13,770 nucleotides of DNA, from contig JANJUA010000379.1 of assembly GCA_024710825.1 (NCBI GenBank), forward strand, positions 1 through 13,770, read 5' to 3'. The DNA is from Solirubrobacteraceae bacterium (GTDB lineage: Bacteria; Actinomycetota; Thermoleophilia; Solirubrobacterales; Solirubrobacteraceae). Position numbers and translations under genes: made by a program. Below are positions 6,377 through 13,770 of the stretch, piece by piece (the first letter of the stretch is position 1; every line of letters starts with the position of its first letter). The notes beneath the pieces were generated by a model. The model saw only the letters and a list, made by a program, of their open reading frames with translations, did not search any database and was not told the origin of the DNA.

Positions 6377-6847
6377 ATGCCCTCACTGCTCAACAGCCAC
6401 GAGCTGGCGGCCTGGCGCGGGCTGCTCCAGGTCCACGCCCGCACCACGCACGCGCTCGACGCGGAGATGCGCCGCGAGCACGGGCTCTCGCTCTCCGCCT
6501 ACGAGGTGCTCATGTTCCTCGGCGACGCCCCCGGGCAGCGCCTGCGCATGGCGGAGATCGCCGACCGCGTCCTGATCAGCCGCAGCGGCTGCACCCGCGT
6601 CGTCGACCGCCTCGTCGAGCTCGGCCTCGTCATCCGCTGCGCCGCCGAGGACGACGGCCGCGGCGCCTTCGCCCAGCTCACCGCCGCCGGCGCCGAGCGG
6701 CTCCGGGCCGCCCGCCGCACGCACCACGAAGGCGTCCGCCGGTGCTTCCTCGACCGCCTCGACGCCTCGGACCAGCTGGCGCTGGGCGACGCCTGGGCGC
6801 GCATCCTCGCCGATCCCGCGCCGAAAGCGGCGGAGCGGGCGGCCTGA
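6377..6847 (+). CDS. MarR-family winged-helix transcriptional regulator
   Basis: A 156-residue protein of standard MarR length. The N-terminal helix region (LAAWRGLLQVHARTTHALD) and LSLSAYEVLMFLGDAPGQ lead into the winged HTH (LRMAEIADRVLISRSGCTRVVDRLVELGLV). The wing follows (around AAEDDGRGAFAQLT) and then a C-terminal dimerisation helix. MarR proteins are dimeric repressors released by small phenolic ligands or by cysteine oxidation. Cysteines here are at about 73 (SGCT), 94 and 121, so redox sensing is possible but not shown. It lies 53 bases after yceI, beyond a hairpin, and has no ribosome binding site before its ATG. The two AGTTG-type palindromes at the yceI promoter are its likely operators, which would make yceI-marR an autoregulated pair. 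The 3' end meets the convergent padR with a 6-base gap. Confidence 0.93.
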   Translation: MPSLLNSHELAAWRGLLQVHARTTHALDAEMRREHGLSLSAYEVLMFLGDAPGQRLRMAEIADRVLISRSGCTRVVDRLVELGLVIRCAAEDDGRGAFAQLTAAGAERLRAARRTHHEGVRRCFLDRLDASDQLALGDAWARILADPAPKAAERAA

Positions 6848-6857
6848 CGGCCGTCAG
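6844..6857. repeat. 14-bp perfect palindrome containing both convergent stop codons
   Basis: CTGACGGCCGTCAG is its own reverse complement. Its left TGA is the marR stop (6845-6847) and its right TCA is the padR stop on the minus strand (6854-6856). As RNA it could fold into a 5-bp stem with a GGCC loop in either direction, a weak candidate for a shared two-way terminator. No T tracts are present. Confidence 0.4.
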
Positions 6858-7393
6858 CCCAGCTCGCGCTCGACCTCGTCGAGCCATTCGAGGAACGCCT
6901 CGAGGAGCCGCCGGCTGAGACGGTGGTTGAGCCGTAGGTAGCGCTCACGGTGCGGCAGCGTCGAGGCGACCTCGTCAGCCTGGTCCAGCCACGCCAGCTG
7001 GGACTCGATCTCGGGCCGGATGGCCCGCAGGCTGCGGACGACCGTGGCCTCGTCGTCGGCGAGGTCGGCCGCGTTCAGGCGCGCCGCCGGCTCGTTCTGG
7101 ATGCGGACGAACCCGGACGGCTCGGCCAGCCACGCGGCCACGGCGCGCCGGCCGGCGTCGGTCAGCGTGTACCACGTGCGCTCATGCGTCTGCCCCGGCT
7201 CGCTGCGGGCCGCGAGCAGGCCGAGCTCGGCCAGGCGCTTGGGCTCGGAGTAGTAGCGGCTCGTCGCGGCCGACCAGTAGACCTGGCCCTGCCGGCTCAT
7301 GCGCGCGAGATCGTGCGGCGCCGCGCCGCGATCGCCGACGAGCATGAGGATCACGTACGAGAACGGACGCAGCTGGGGTCCGGCCGAGGACAT
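6854..7393 (-). CDS. PadR-family transcriptional regulator
   Basis: A 179-residue protein starting at the ATG at 7391-7393. The N-terminal half is a PadR winged helix (PFSYVILMLVGDRGAAPHDL at the start, SRYYSEPKRLAELGLLAA as recognition helix and turn, TWYTLTDAGRRAVAAWL as wing). The C-terminal half is the long helical dimerisation region of the PadR/Vir-act-alpha type (around residues 95-179). PadR proteins repress genes for detoxification or membrane functions, and many repress themselves. A longer version starting at the in-frame ATG at 7462 would add 23 residues and has a GAGGGG sequence upstream. It would read through the AT-rich promoter region and is less likely. It is divergent from the SGNH hydrolase gene, which is its most likely target. 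No effector-binding residue can be named. Confidence 0.9.
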   Translation of the reverse strand: MSSAGPQLRPFSYVILMLVGDRGAAPHDLARMSRQGQVYWSAATSRYYSEPKRLAELGLLAARSEPGQTHERTWYTLTDAGRRAVAAWLAEPSGFVRIQNEPAARLNAADLADDEATVVRSLRAIRPEIESQLAWLDQADEVASTLPHRERYLRLNHRLSRRLLEAFLEWLDEVERELG

Positions 7394-7415
7394 CGGAGCT
7401 GGCAAGGCTACAGCC

Positions 7416-7434
7416 TGGAGCTTTATAACCTCCA
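7416..7434. promoter_or_regulatory. Divergent promoter/operator between padR and the SGNH hydrolase
   Basis: TGGAG (7416-7420) and CTCCA (7430-7434) form an inverted repeat around CTTTATAAC. Seven of the nine base pairs around the central base match. TATAAC (7424-7429, plus strand) and TATAAA (complement of 7422-7427, minus strand) are overlapping -10 boxes for the two divergent genes. A dimeric PadR bound here would cover both. No good -35 is visible. Inferred from position and symmetry. Confidence 0.4.
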
Positions 7435-7450
7435 ACTTAGAGCTATCTCG

Positions 7451-7493
7451 GGAGGAAGCCATGTCCGCCCCCTCGTCCCGCCGCGCGCCATGA
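7451..7493 (+). other. Strong ribosome site and 10-codon ORF overlapping the hydrolase start
   Basis: GGAGG at 7451-7455 sits 5 bases before an ATG at 7461 that opens a 10-codon ORF ([10 protein letters not shown], stop 7491-7493). Its end overlaps the hydrolase ATG at 7490 in the sequence ATGA, one frame away. Either it is a leader peptide giving translational coupling, or a one-base error or shift hides the true N-terminus. If joined by a -1 step, the SSRR segment would supply the basic n-region and [15 protein letters not shown] the hydrophobic core of a Sec signal peptide. Confidence 0.5.
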
Positions 7494-9298
7494 TCGCGGC
7501 GGCAGCCGCGACCGCCGCCGCCGTGCTCGGCGGCCCCCAGGTCCCCGAGCCGCCCGTCGAGGCCAAGCCCGTGCGGCCGCCCGTCATCCGCATGTCGTGG
7601 AGCGTTCCACGGCGCTACGAGCGGGCGTGGTCCGCATGGCGGCCCTCGGCGCGCAGCTACGCGCGCTCCTCTGTGCAGCCTTCGCGCGGGTGGGTCGACA
7701 TCGCCCTGTGCCGGTCGAGCGGCGGCGACCGCAGCATCCGCCGCTACGGGGTGCGGATCCAGGCAGTCGGGTCGGGGTACCGGCGCGGCGTGCGCACCCC
7801 ACGCTGCAGGATCGCCTTCCGCGACCTGCCGCGCCTGGGCGCCTACGACCTGACGCTGTCGCTGTACGACGGCGATGGCGCCATCGCGGAGACCACCGAG
7901 CGGATCGCGCCGCGCGACCGGCTCGTCGTGTCGCTGGGCGACTCGATGGCGTCCGGCGAGGGCAACCCGGACCGGCCGGGCAGGTACTCGGTAGACGTCG
8001 GCTCGCGCCGGCGGGTCGATTGGATCTGGAACGCCAAGGTGGGCATCGAGGAGCACCGGCGCGTGCGCTGGAACGACCGTCGCTGCCATCGCTCGGCGCG
8101 CAACGGGCACGCTCTCTTCGCTCGCGATCTCGAGGCGTCGGACCCCCATACGTCGGTCACGTTCGTCAGCCTGGCGTGCTCGGGAGCGAAGCTCGTCGAG
8201 GGCCTGCTCGCCCCGTACGACGGCATCGAGCCGCCCTCGCGAAGCGGACGGGCGCGCGACCACCGCCGGCTGCCCGCCCAGGTCGATGCGCTGGCGGCCA
8301 TGGTCGGGCACCCGGTGCGGAGCGGCGGTCGGACGATCGACGCGCTGCTGCTGAGCGCCGGCATCAACGACATCCACTTCTCCGACGTCGTCGAGGGCTG
8401 TGCGACCAACCTTCGCGGGCCCGGGCGCACCGGGAGCGCCTGCGTGGACGAGGCGATCGGCGCCGGGCTGCAGACCCTCGGCCCACGATACGACCGCCTC
8501 GGCCGGGCGCTGCGCGACCGGGTGGACGTCGCGGAGACCTACATCACCGACTACCCGTCCAACGCGTTCGACGGTGGTGGATGCGGGCTGCTCGGCGCGC
8601 CGCGATTCGGCATCAACCGCTGGGAGGCGCGCCGGATGGCCGATGTGGGCGGCCGGCTCAACGCCCAGATCCGGCTCGCGGCCGCCCGCAACGGCTGGAG
8701 CTACCTGGCGGGGATGACCGACGGCTTCGCCGGGCACCCGTACTGCGCTCGTGACGGCTTCCTCGTCTCGCTGGAGGCGTCGTTCGCGCGGCAGGGCAAC
8801 CGCGACGGCGCCGTGCACCCCAATCGCAGCGGGCACCGCGTGCTCAGGAACCTCCTCGACAGGGGAGTCGTGCTGGACCGCCCCGCGTATCCGCACCGGC
8901 GGGTGACGATCACCGTCGAGCGGTTGCGCATCGGCGAGGGCTTCCCGCCGCGCGCCAGGCTCGATCTGACCGCGCTGTCGGGCGAGCCGGTGCCGACGCG
9001 CCATGTGCCGGTCATCAGGTCGCTCGCCGCTCCCCCCACGGGTGCGTGGGTCGACGTGCCGCCGGAGGCGGGGAGATTCGAGATTGACGTCTACGACGCG
9101 CCTCAGCCGCAGCGGCGGGCCACGGCGTACTCCCTGCTGCTACGCGTCGGCGGCGCCACCGCCGGCGCGACGCACACGGCGGCCGACGAGCTAGGGGCGG
9201 GCACGCACGAGCTGACCGACGTCCAGGGCCGGTTCGCGCTCCGCTACCGGGTCGACGTCCGGACGGTCCCGCCGCCGCCGGAGGCCTCGTCAGGCTGA
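7490..9298 (+). CDS. Secreted SGNH/GDSL-type hydrolase (esterase/lipase family)
   Basis: As read, a 602-residue protein beginning [15 protein letters not shown], a hydrophobic stretch that looks like the core of an export signal. The n-region may lie in the overlapping ORF at 7461. Residues ~30-145 are a beta-rich, Ig-like region. The SGNH hydrolase follows: block [12 protein letters not shown] with the nucleophile in GDS at Ser152, SLACSGAK with the oxyanion Gly, GIND with Asn293, and AVHPN with His443, with Asp439 nearby. Residues ~455-602 form a second beta-rich domain. The family cleaves ester bonds in lipids or acylated polysaccharides. A large secreted two-domain form suggests a cell-wall or extracellular substrate, which is not identifiable here. 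It is probably regulated by the divergent PadR. The last nine bases overlap the end of the convergent nhaA gene. Confidence 0.9.
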   Translation: MIAAAAATAAAVLGGPQVPEPPVEAKPVRPPVIRMSWSVPRRYERAWSAWRPSARSYARSSVQPSRGWVDIALCRSSGGDRSIRRYGVRIQAVGSGYRRGVRTPRCRIAFRDLPRLGAYDLTLSLYDGDGAIAETTERIAPRDRLVVSLGDSMASGEGNPDRPGRYSVDVGSRRRVDWIWNAKVGIEEHRRVRWNDRRCHRSARNGHALFARDLEASDPHTSVTFVSLACSGAKLVEGLLAPYDGIEPPSRSGRARDHRRLPAQVDALAAMVGHPVRSGGRTIDALLLSAGINDIHFSDVVEGCATNLRGPGRTGSACVDEAIGAGLQTLGPRYDRLGRALRDRVDVAETYITDYPSNAFDGGGCGLLGAPRFGINRWEARRMADVGGRLNAQIRLAAARNGWSYLAGMTDGFAGHPYCARDGFLVSLEASFARQGNRDGAVHPNRSGHRVLRNLLDRGVVLDRPAYPHRRVTITVERLRIGEGFPPRARLDLTALSGEPVPTRHVPVIRSLAAPPTGAWVDVPPEAGRFEIDVYDAPQPQRRATAYSLLLRVGGATAGATHTAADELGAGTHELTDVQGRFALRYRVDVRTVPPPPEASSG

Positions 9299-11170
9299 CC
9301 GCAGCGCCTCGAGCTCGCGCGCGAGCGTCTCGCCGTCGTAGGCGCCCACGTGGCGCCGGGTGGCGACGAAGAACGTCGGGGTGCCGCGCGCGCCGCTCGC
9401 CTCCGCGCCGGCGACGTCCTCCCGGATGCGCGCGGCGAGCCGCTCGTCGTCGAGGTCGCGCGCGAACCGCTCGACATCGAGGCCGAGCTCGGCGGCGTAG
9501 CCGAGCAGGTCCTCCACCTCGAGCTCGTCCTGGTGCGCGAACAGCACGTCGTGCATCTCCCAGAAGCGGCCCTGCTCGGCGGCCGCCTCCGCCGCGCGCG
9601 CCGCCAGCTCGGCGTGAGGGTGCACGTCGGTCAGGGGAAGGTGGCGGAAGACGTAGCGCAGCTCGTCGCCCAGCCGCTCGCGCAGATAGCGCACGACGCC
9701 CGTCGCGCGCCCGCAGAAGGGGCACTCGAAGTCGGCGTACTCGACGAGGGTCAGCGGCGCGTCGGCCGGCCCGCGGATGTGGTCGCGCCCGCCGTCGACC
9801 GGGCGGTCGAGCACCATCGGCAGGCCGGCGGTGCGCTCCCCGCGCAGCACGGCGGCCAGCCGGAACACGGCAAACGCCACCGCCGTCGCCAGGACCGCCG
9901 CGAGCAGCACGCCGACCGTCGCCTGGTCGCGCAGCTCGGCGTCCTCGAAGGCCAGATGCGCGATCAGCAGCGACACGGTGAAGCCGATGCCCGACAACGC
10001 GGCGCCGCCGAGCACCTGCCCCTCGCCGACGCCCTGCGGCAGCGAGCCGAGCCGCAGCCGCAGCGCTCCGAGGGCGCCGCCGCCGATGCCGACGAGCTTG
10101 CCGACCACGAGCGCTACGACGACGCCCCACGTCACGGGCGAGCCGAGGGCGTCGGCCAGCACGCCGCCGCCCAGGGCCACCCCGGCGTTGGCCAGCGCGA
10201 AGATCGGCACCACCACGTAGCTCGTCCACGGATGCAGGACCGTCTGGAGGCGCTCGTTGACCGACACGGCCCGGCGCAGCCCCCGCGCGGCGGAGTTGCC
10301 GACGTCCGGCAGCGGCGACTGGCGGAAGGCGCGAAACAGCGACGCCGCGTGCTCGACCTCGTGGCGCCGCGGGAGCCGAGCGGCGATCGCCAGGCCCGCC
10401 GCCATCCCGGCGATCGACGGATGCAGCCCCGACTCCAACGTGGCGACCCACAGCACGACGGCCAGCAGCACGTAGACCGACGCGCGCCACTCGCCGAGCC
10501 GGCCCAGCAGCGCCAGCGCGGCGAGGCAGGCCGCCGCCACCGCCAGGGCGAGCGGGTCGAGGGCGTCGGAGTACGCGGCGCCGATGACGGTCACGGCGAC
10601 GGCGTCGTCGAACACGGTGATCGACAGGAGGAAGACGCGAAGCTGCGTCGGGCAGGCCGGGCCGACGAGCGCGAGCGCCCCGAGCAGGAACGCCGTGTCG
10701 GTGCCGATGACGATGCCCCAGCCGTTGGACGCCTCGCCCGACGGATTGAGCGACAGGTACAGGGCGATCGGGACCAGCATCCCGGCGAGCGCCGCCGTCG
10801 CGGGCAGGACGATGCGGCGGCGGTCGGTCAACTCGCCCACCGACAGCTCGCGCCGCACCTCCAGGCCGATCACGAAGAAGAACAGCGCCATCAGGCCGTC
10901 GTTGACCCAGTCGCGGAGATCGAGCGCGATCTCGCTCGCGCCCACGCGGATCGCCGCCTCGGTGCCCCACAGCGACTCGTAGGAATCCGACCACGGCGAG
11001 TTCGCCCACAAGAGCGCCGCCACCGTCGCGGCCAGCAGCAGCCCCGCGCTGCCCGCCTCGTTGAGCAGGAACGCCCGCAGCGGGGAGGCGAGCTGCGCCG
11101 TCAGAGCCGCACGCCGCGACCGCGTCTGGTCGGCGGCCTGCTCCGTCACCTCCTCCGTCGGCGGTCGCAT
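9290..11170 (-). CDS. nhaA: Na+/H+ antiporter NhaA with C-terminal DsbA/thioredoxin-like domain
   Basis: A 626-residue membrane protein. Residues ~28-445 are a full NhaA with about 12 membrane helices. It keeps the key acidic and basic residues: Asp158 in GTDTAF (E. coli Asp133), Asp188-Asp189 in VFDDAV (the sodium/proton-binding pair, Asp163-Asp164) and Lys358 in VGKLVGI (Lys300). After a short linker, residues ~460-626 are a DsbA-like thioredoxin fold with [12 protein letters not shown] (Cys483-Pro-Phe-Cys486) and the cis-proline loop GTPTFF (Pro598). This NhaA-thioredoxin arrangement is known as a domain architecture in actinobacteria and some other bacteria; its redox role has not been shown, as far as I know. 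The antiporter exchanges H+ for Na+ and controls pH and salt. It follows the FAD oxidoreductase by 15 bases, so the two are probably co-transcribed. The start lacks a clear ribosome site. Confidence 0.95.
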   Translation of the reverse strand: MRPPTEEVTEQAADQTRSRRAALTAQLASPLRAFLLNEAGSAGLLLAATVAALLWANSPWSDSYESLWGTEAAIRVGASEIALDLRDWVNDGLMALFFFVIGLEVRRELSVGELTDRRRIVLPATAALAGMLVPIALYLSLNPSGEASNGWGIVIGTDTAFLLGALALVGPACPTQLRVFLLSITVFDDAVAVTVIGAAYSDALDPLALAVAAACLAALALLGRLGEWRASVYVLLAVVLWVATLESGLHPSIAGMAAGLAIAARLPRRHEVEHAASLFRAFRQSPLPDVGNSAARGLRRAVSVNERLQTVLHPWTSYVVVPIFALANAGVALGGGVLADALGSPVTWGVVVALVVGKLVGIGGGALGALRLRLGSLPQGVGEGQVLGGAALSGIGFTVSLLIAHLAFEDAELRDQATVGVLLAAVLATAVAFAVFRLAAVLRGERTAGLPMVLDRPVDGGRDHIRGPADAPLTLVEYADFECPFCGRATGVVRYLRERLGDELRYVFRHLPLTDVHPHAELAARAAEAAAEQGRFWEMHDVLFAHQDELEVEDLLGYAAELGLDVERFARDLDDERLAARIREDVAGAEASGARGTPTFFVATRRHVGAYDGETLARELEALRSA

Positions 11171-11185
11171 CGGCTGCGGCCGCGG

Positions 11186-12325
11186 TCAGCGCCCGAACCA
11201 GCGCGCGCGGCGTGTCGCGCCGAACTCGGCCTTCTCGGCGGCGTACGCCGCGGAGGGCTCGTGACGCTCGGCGGCCGGCGCGTCGCCGCGCAGGAAGTTG
11301 ACCTGCACCTTGCTGACGAGCCCGTCGCCGAACTCGGCGTAGCAGACCCCCGATCCCTCGTACGGCTCGGGGGCGGCCGCCCCGGTGACCGCCGCCGCGA
11401 TGTCGTCGGCCACCACCCGCGCGGCGGACTCGGCGAAGATGCCCGCCTTGGGGACGGTCCGCGGGCCGGTGCAGACGTCGCCCAGCGCGTACACCTGCGG
11501 GAACCGCGTGCGCAGGTTCGCCTGGTCGACGGGCACCCAGCCGTTCACCGCCAGGCCGGACGCCGCGAGCGGCTCGGGCGCCCGGTGCACGGGGATCCCG
11601 ACGAACAGGTCGTACGGAAGCGACTCGCCGCTCGCCAGCCGGGCCTCGCGGACGGCCGGGTCTATGCCGGTGACGAGCTGCTGGGGCAGCGACTCGATCC
11701 CGCGGGCGGCAAGGGCGTCGGCGAACATCTCCGACACCGGCCCGGTCACCGGGACCGGGCGCTGCATGGGGAACGTCGTCGTCATCCGCACGGCGTCGCG
11801 GATTCCGCGGCGGGTGAAGTGCTCGTGCAGGAGGAACGAGCCCTCGAACGGCGCCGGCGGGCACTTGAACGGCTGGCCGAGCACCGACACCAGGACGCGC
11901 CCGCCGTCGAAGTCGGCCAGCGCGTCACGCAGGCGCTCGGCCCCGGCCAGCGTGTAGTACTCGTGACCGCCCTCCTCGAAGCCGGGGGTGGCGGCCATGT
12001 CGTAGTCCGCGCCCATCGCCACGACGAGGAAGTCGGCGTCGTGGGCTCCGGCGTCGGTCGTGACCCGCCGGGCGGCCGGGTCGATGCCCACCACCGTCTC
12101 CCGGCGGAACGTCACCCCGTCCTTCGCGATGTCGGCGTACGGCAGGAGGACGTCATCAGGCGACTGGCGTCCCAGCATGACCTCCAGCTTGGAGAAGCCG
12201 AAGTAGAACGCGTCGTTGCGGTCGAGCAGGGTGACGTCGACCGAGTCGGAGACCGTCTCCGACAGCCGCGTCGCCAGCTCGAGACCGGCGAAGCCGGCGC
12301 CGAGGATCAGGACGTGTCGCTTCAT
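11186..12325 (-). CDS. FAD-dependent pyridine nucleotide-disulfide oxidoreductase, SQR/FCSD-like
   Basis: A 379-residue protein with a dinucleotide-binding fold at the start (ILGAGFAGLE, residues 7-15, FAD), a second FAD contact at YALGDVC (279-285) and a C-terminal substrate-binding extension. Cys155 in FKCPPAP and Cys328 in GVCYAEFGDG occupy positions like the two redox cysteines of sulfide:quinone oxidoreductase and flavocytochrome c sulfide dehydrogenase. A persulfide-handling or quinone-reducing activity is therefore plausible. An NDH-2-like role is less likely because the usual quinone/NADH motifs are not clear. Soluble or peripherally membrane-bound; no signal peptide is visible. It lies between the DHA2 exporter and nhaA on the same strand. 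There is no ribosome site, but TAGCAT, a TANNNT-type -10 box, ends 7 bases before the ATG, suggesting its own leaderless promoter. The substrate is not proven. Confidence 0.82.
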   Translation of the reverse strand: MKRHVLILGAGFAGLELATRLSETVSDSVDVTLLDRNDAFYFGFSKLEVMLGRQSPDDVLLPYADIAKDGVTFRRETVVGIDPAARRVTTDAGAHDADFLVVAMGADYDMAATPGFEEGGHEYYTLAGAERLRDALADFDGGRVLVSVLGQPFKCPPAPFEGSFLLHEHFTRRGIRDAVRMTTTFPMQRPVPVTGPVSEMFADALAARGIESLPQQLVTGIDPAVREARLASGESLPYDLFVGIPVHRAPEPLAASGLAVNGWVPVDQANLRTRFPQVYALGDVCTGPRTVPKAGIFAESAARVVADDIAAAVTGAAAPEPYEGSGVCYAEFGDGLVSKVQVNFLRGDAPAAERHEPSAAYAAEKAEFGATRRARWFGR

Positions 12326-12332
12326 CTTCGCG

Positions 12333-12338
12333 ATGCTA
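12333..12338 (-). promoter_or_regulatory. Possible leaderless promoter box for the FAD oxidoreductase
   Basis: On the minus strand TAGCAT ends 7 bases before the ATG (12325), the spacing expected when transcription begins at the start codon. The short gap has no Shine-Dalgarno sequence. It would give the oxidoreductase and nhaA expression apart from the upstream exporter. By eye only. Confidence 0.3.
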
Positions 12339-12371
12339 TGGAGGACCCGAGGTCCCGCGCCACCCCGGACG

Positions 12372-13770
12372 TCAGGTCGTCACGCGCGACGCCGCGAGCC
12401 GGGCGCCCTCGACGCAGCTCTCGCGCGACCGGCGCCGCGGGATGAGCGGCGCGACCGCGACGCTGGCGACGAACGCGAGCGCCGACATGCCGAACGCCAG
12501 GCCGTAGCCGCTCGACGCCGGCGATCCCCCGGCGCCGACGTCGGTCAGGAGCAGCGTCGCGGAGAGCTGGACGCCGACCGCCCCGCCGATCGTGCGCATC
12601 ACGGTGTTCATGCCGGTCGCCACGCCGGTCTGGTCCTGGCGCACGTACTCGACGATCAGGTTGGGCAGCGCGGCGAAGGTGAGCCCGATCCCGATCCCCA
12701 GCAGCGCCGAGGCGACGTAGACCTCCCAGGGAGAGGAGTGGGCGACGACCAGCAGGAGGAACGCGGCCGCGCCCACGGTGCCGCCCACGAGCAGCGGCAG
12801 CTTCGAGCCGACCCGCCGCTCGATCGCGCCGGCGAACTGCCCGAGCAGCACCTGCATGAAGGTCGCCGGGAGCAGGAACACGCCGGCGGCGAGCACCGAG
12901 GCGCCGAAGCCGTAGCCCGTGCTCTCCGGCTCCTGCACGAATCGGGGCAGGAGGATGAACGCCGAGTACATGCCGGCGCCGACGAAGAAGGCGACGAGGT
13001 TCGTCGACCAGACGCCCCGGATCCGCATCATGCGCATGTCGACCAGCGGCTCGCGCGAGCGCATCTCGACGGCGACCCAGCCGACGAGCACCGCGAGCCC
13101 CGCCGCCAACCCCCCGAGCGTCCGCGGAGACCCCCAGCCCCAGTCGGTGGCCCAGGTGATGACGAGCAGGACGATCACCAGCCCGAGCGACAGCAGCGCG
13201 GCCGCCGTCAGGTTGACCCGGCCCGGCGCCCGGATCGGGGACTCGGGCACGAGCACGTGGGTGGCGACGAGCGCGACGAGCGTCGCGACCAGCGGCAGCC
13301 AGAACAGCCAGTGGTAGGAGAGGTTGTCGACGATCGGCCCCGCGAGCACCACGCCGAGCCCGCCGCCCACGCCGAGCAGCGACGACATGAGCCCGATGCC
13401 GTGCGACACGCGCCGGGGCGGGAACTCGTCACGGATGATGGCGAACGCCAGCGGGAAGATCCCACCGCCGACGCCCTGCACGACGCGACCGGCGATCATC
13501 ATCTCCGTCGAGGACGACAGCGCCCCGAGCAGGGTGCCCACCGCGACCACGCACAGCGTGATCATGAGCAGCCGCTTCTTGCCGTACATGTCGCCGAGCC
13601 GGCCGAGGATCGGGGTGGCGACCGACGCGCTCAGCAGAAAGGCGGTGAGCATCCAGCTCAGCGCGCCCTCCGACGCGCCGAGCGAGTCCCTGATGTCGGG
13701 CAGCGCCGGGATCACCAGCGACTGCATCAGCGAGTACGCCGTGCCCGCCGCCACGAGCACCGCAAGGGTG
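12372..13770 (-). CDS. MFS transporter, DHA2 (EmrB/QacA) type drug exporter; 5' end outside window
   Basis: The frame is open to the right edge (the last three visible codons upstream of the GTG at 13760 read Thr-Leu-Ala), so the N-terminal residues are probably missing. The visible 465 residues contain about 14 hydrophobic segments, the number typical of DHA2 proteins. The MFS motif A GRLGDMYGKKR lies between TM2 and TM3 (13572-13604). The DHA antiporter motif C appears in the TM5 region as GGGLGVVLAGPIVD. The C-terminus is basic (RRRSRESC). It is a proton-driven exporter of toxic compounds or drugs at the cytoplasmic membrane; the substrate cannot be named. It is co-directional with the FAD oxidoreductase, which follows after 46 bases. 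A GTG start at 13760 is possible but would cut into TM1. Confidence 0.9.
   Translation of the reverse strand, partial: TLAVLVAAGTAYSLMQSLVIPALPDIRDSLGASEGALSWMLTAFLLSASVATPILGRLGDMYGKKRLLMITLCVVAVGTLLGALSSSTEMMIAGRVVQGVGGGIFPLAFAIIRDEFPPRRVSHGIGLMSSLLGVGGGLGVVLAGPIVDNLSYHWLFWLPLVATLVALVATHVLVPESPIRAPGRVNLTAAALLSLGLVIVLLVITWATDWGWGSPRTLGGLAAGLAVLVGWVAVEMRSREPLVDMRMMRIRGVWSTNLVAFFVGAGMYSAFILLPRFVQEPESTGYGFGASVLAAGVFLLPATFMQVLLGQFAGAIERRVGSKLPLLVGGTVGAAAFLLLVVAHSSPWEVYVASALLGIGIGLTFAALPNLIVEYVRQDQTGVATGMNTVMRTIGGAVGVQLSATLLLTDVGAGGSPASSGYGLAFGMSALAFVASVAVAPLIPRRRSRESCVEGARLAASRVTT

Noticed and set aside
7394..7462. Longer PadR starting at ATG 7462
   Set aside because: It would put the AT-rich promoter and palindrome inside the gene and adds 23 residues without family similarity, although a GAGGGG sequence precedes it, so it is not fully excluded.
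12343..12355. GGACC-CGA-GGTCC hairpin between the exporter and the flavoprotein
   Set aside because: Stem of only 5 bp with a 3-base loop and no T tract; too weak to call a terminator.
9350..12445. A 1031-codon plus-strand frame opposite nhaA and the flavoprotein
   Set aside because: Low-complexity shadow composition without motifs; both minus-strand genes have intact active-site residues.
1..13770. CRISPR arrays, tRNA/rRNA genes, insertion sequences, integrases or attachment-site repeats
   Set aside because: None seen: no regularly spaced repeats, no cloverleaf-like sequence, no transposase or integrase motifs, and gene spacing leaves little room for them.

Overview
The window is very GC-rich with tightly packed genes and strong G/C bias at third codon positions. 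It looks like chromosomal DNA of a high-GC actinobacterium. The mix of genes (LuxR/LAL-type regulator, tandem Usp protein, MarR and PadR regulators, NhaA fused to a DsbA-like domain, DHA2 exporter) would fit Solirubrobacterales/Thermoleophilia, but that placement is an impression, not a proof. I see no tRNA, rRNA, CRISPR array, insertion sequence, integrase or phage gene, and no compositional break suggesting recent transfer. There is no gene-free stretch longer than about 200 bases.

Left part (1-2934). The 3' end of a LuxR-type regulator converges on a two-domain universal stress protein. The stress protein is divergent, across 41 bp, from an amidase-signature hydrolase with an intact Lys-Ser-Ser triad.

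Centre (3025-5571). The most unusual gene encodes an 848-residue protein: a complete asparagine synthetase (class II glutamine amidotransferase fold plus ATP-pyrophosphatase synthetase domain) fused in frame to a complete serine-type glutaminase (GlsA family). The amidotransferase fold has lost its N-terminal cysteine nucleophile (Ser instead) and the oxyanion-hole asparagine (Asp instead). The straightforward reading is that glutamine hydrolysis has moved from a dead N-terminal domain to an appended, unrelated glutaminase. The amidase just upstream on the same strand also releases ammonia or a carboxylate from an amide.

Middle right (5572-9298). A YceI-family lipid-binding protein has an AT-rich extended -10 promoter flanked by two TAGTTG-type palindromes of the kind MarR proteins bind. 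A perfect 12-bp hairpin separates it from a marR gene. The marR gene converges on a padR gene, and both stop codons lie in one palindrome. PadR is divergent from a secreted SGNH/GDSL hydrolase whose translation start is ambiguous: the strong ribosome binding site serves a 10-codon ORF that overlaps the hydrolase ATG as ATGA.

Right part (9290-13770, minus strand). A probable operon or co-directional cluster runs from a 14-TM DHA2-type exporter (5' end outside the window), through an SQR-like FAD disulfide oxidoreductase, to an NhaA Na+/H+ antiporter carrying a C-terminal DsbA/thioredoxin-fold domain. Redox cysteines in the last two proteins suggest thiol or sulfur chemistry linked to the membrane, which is an inference.
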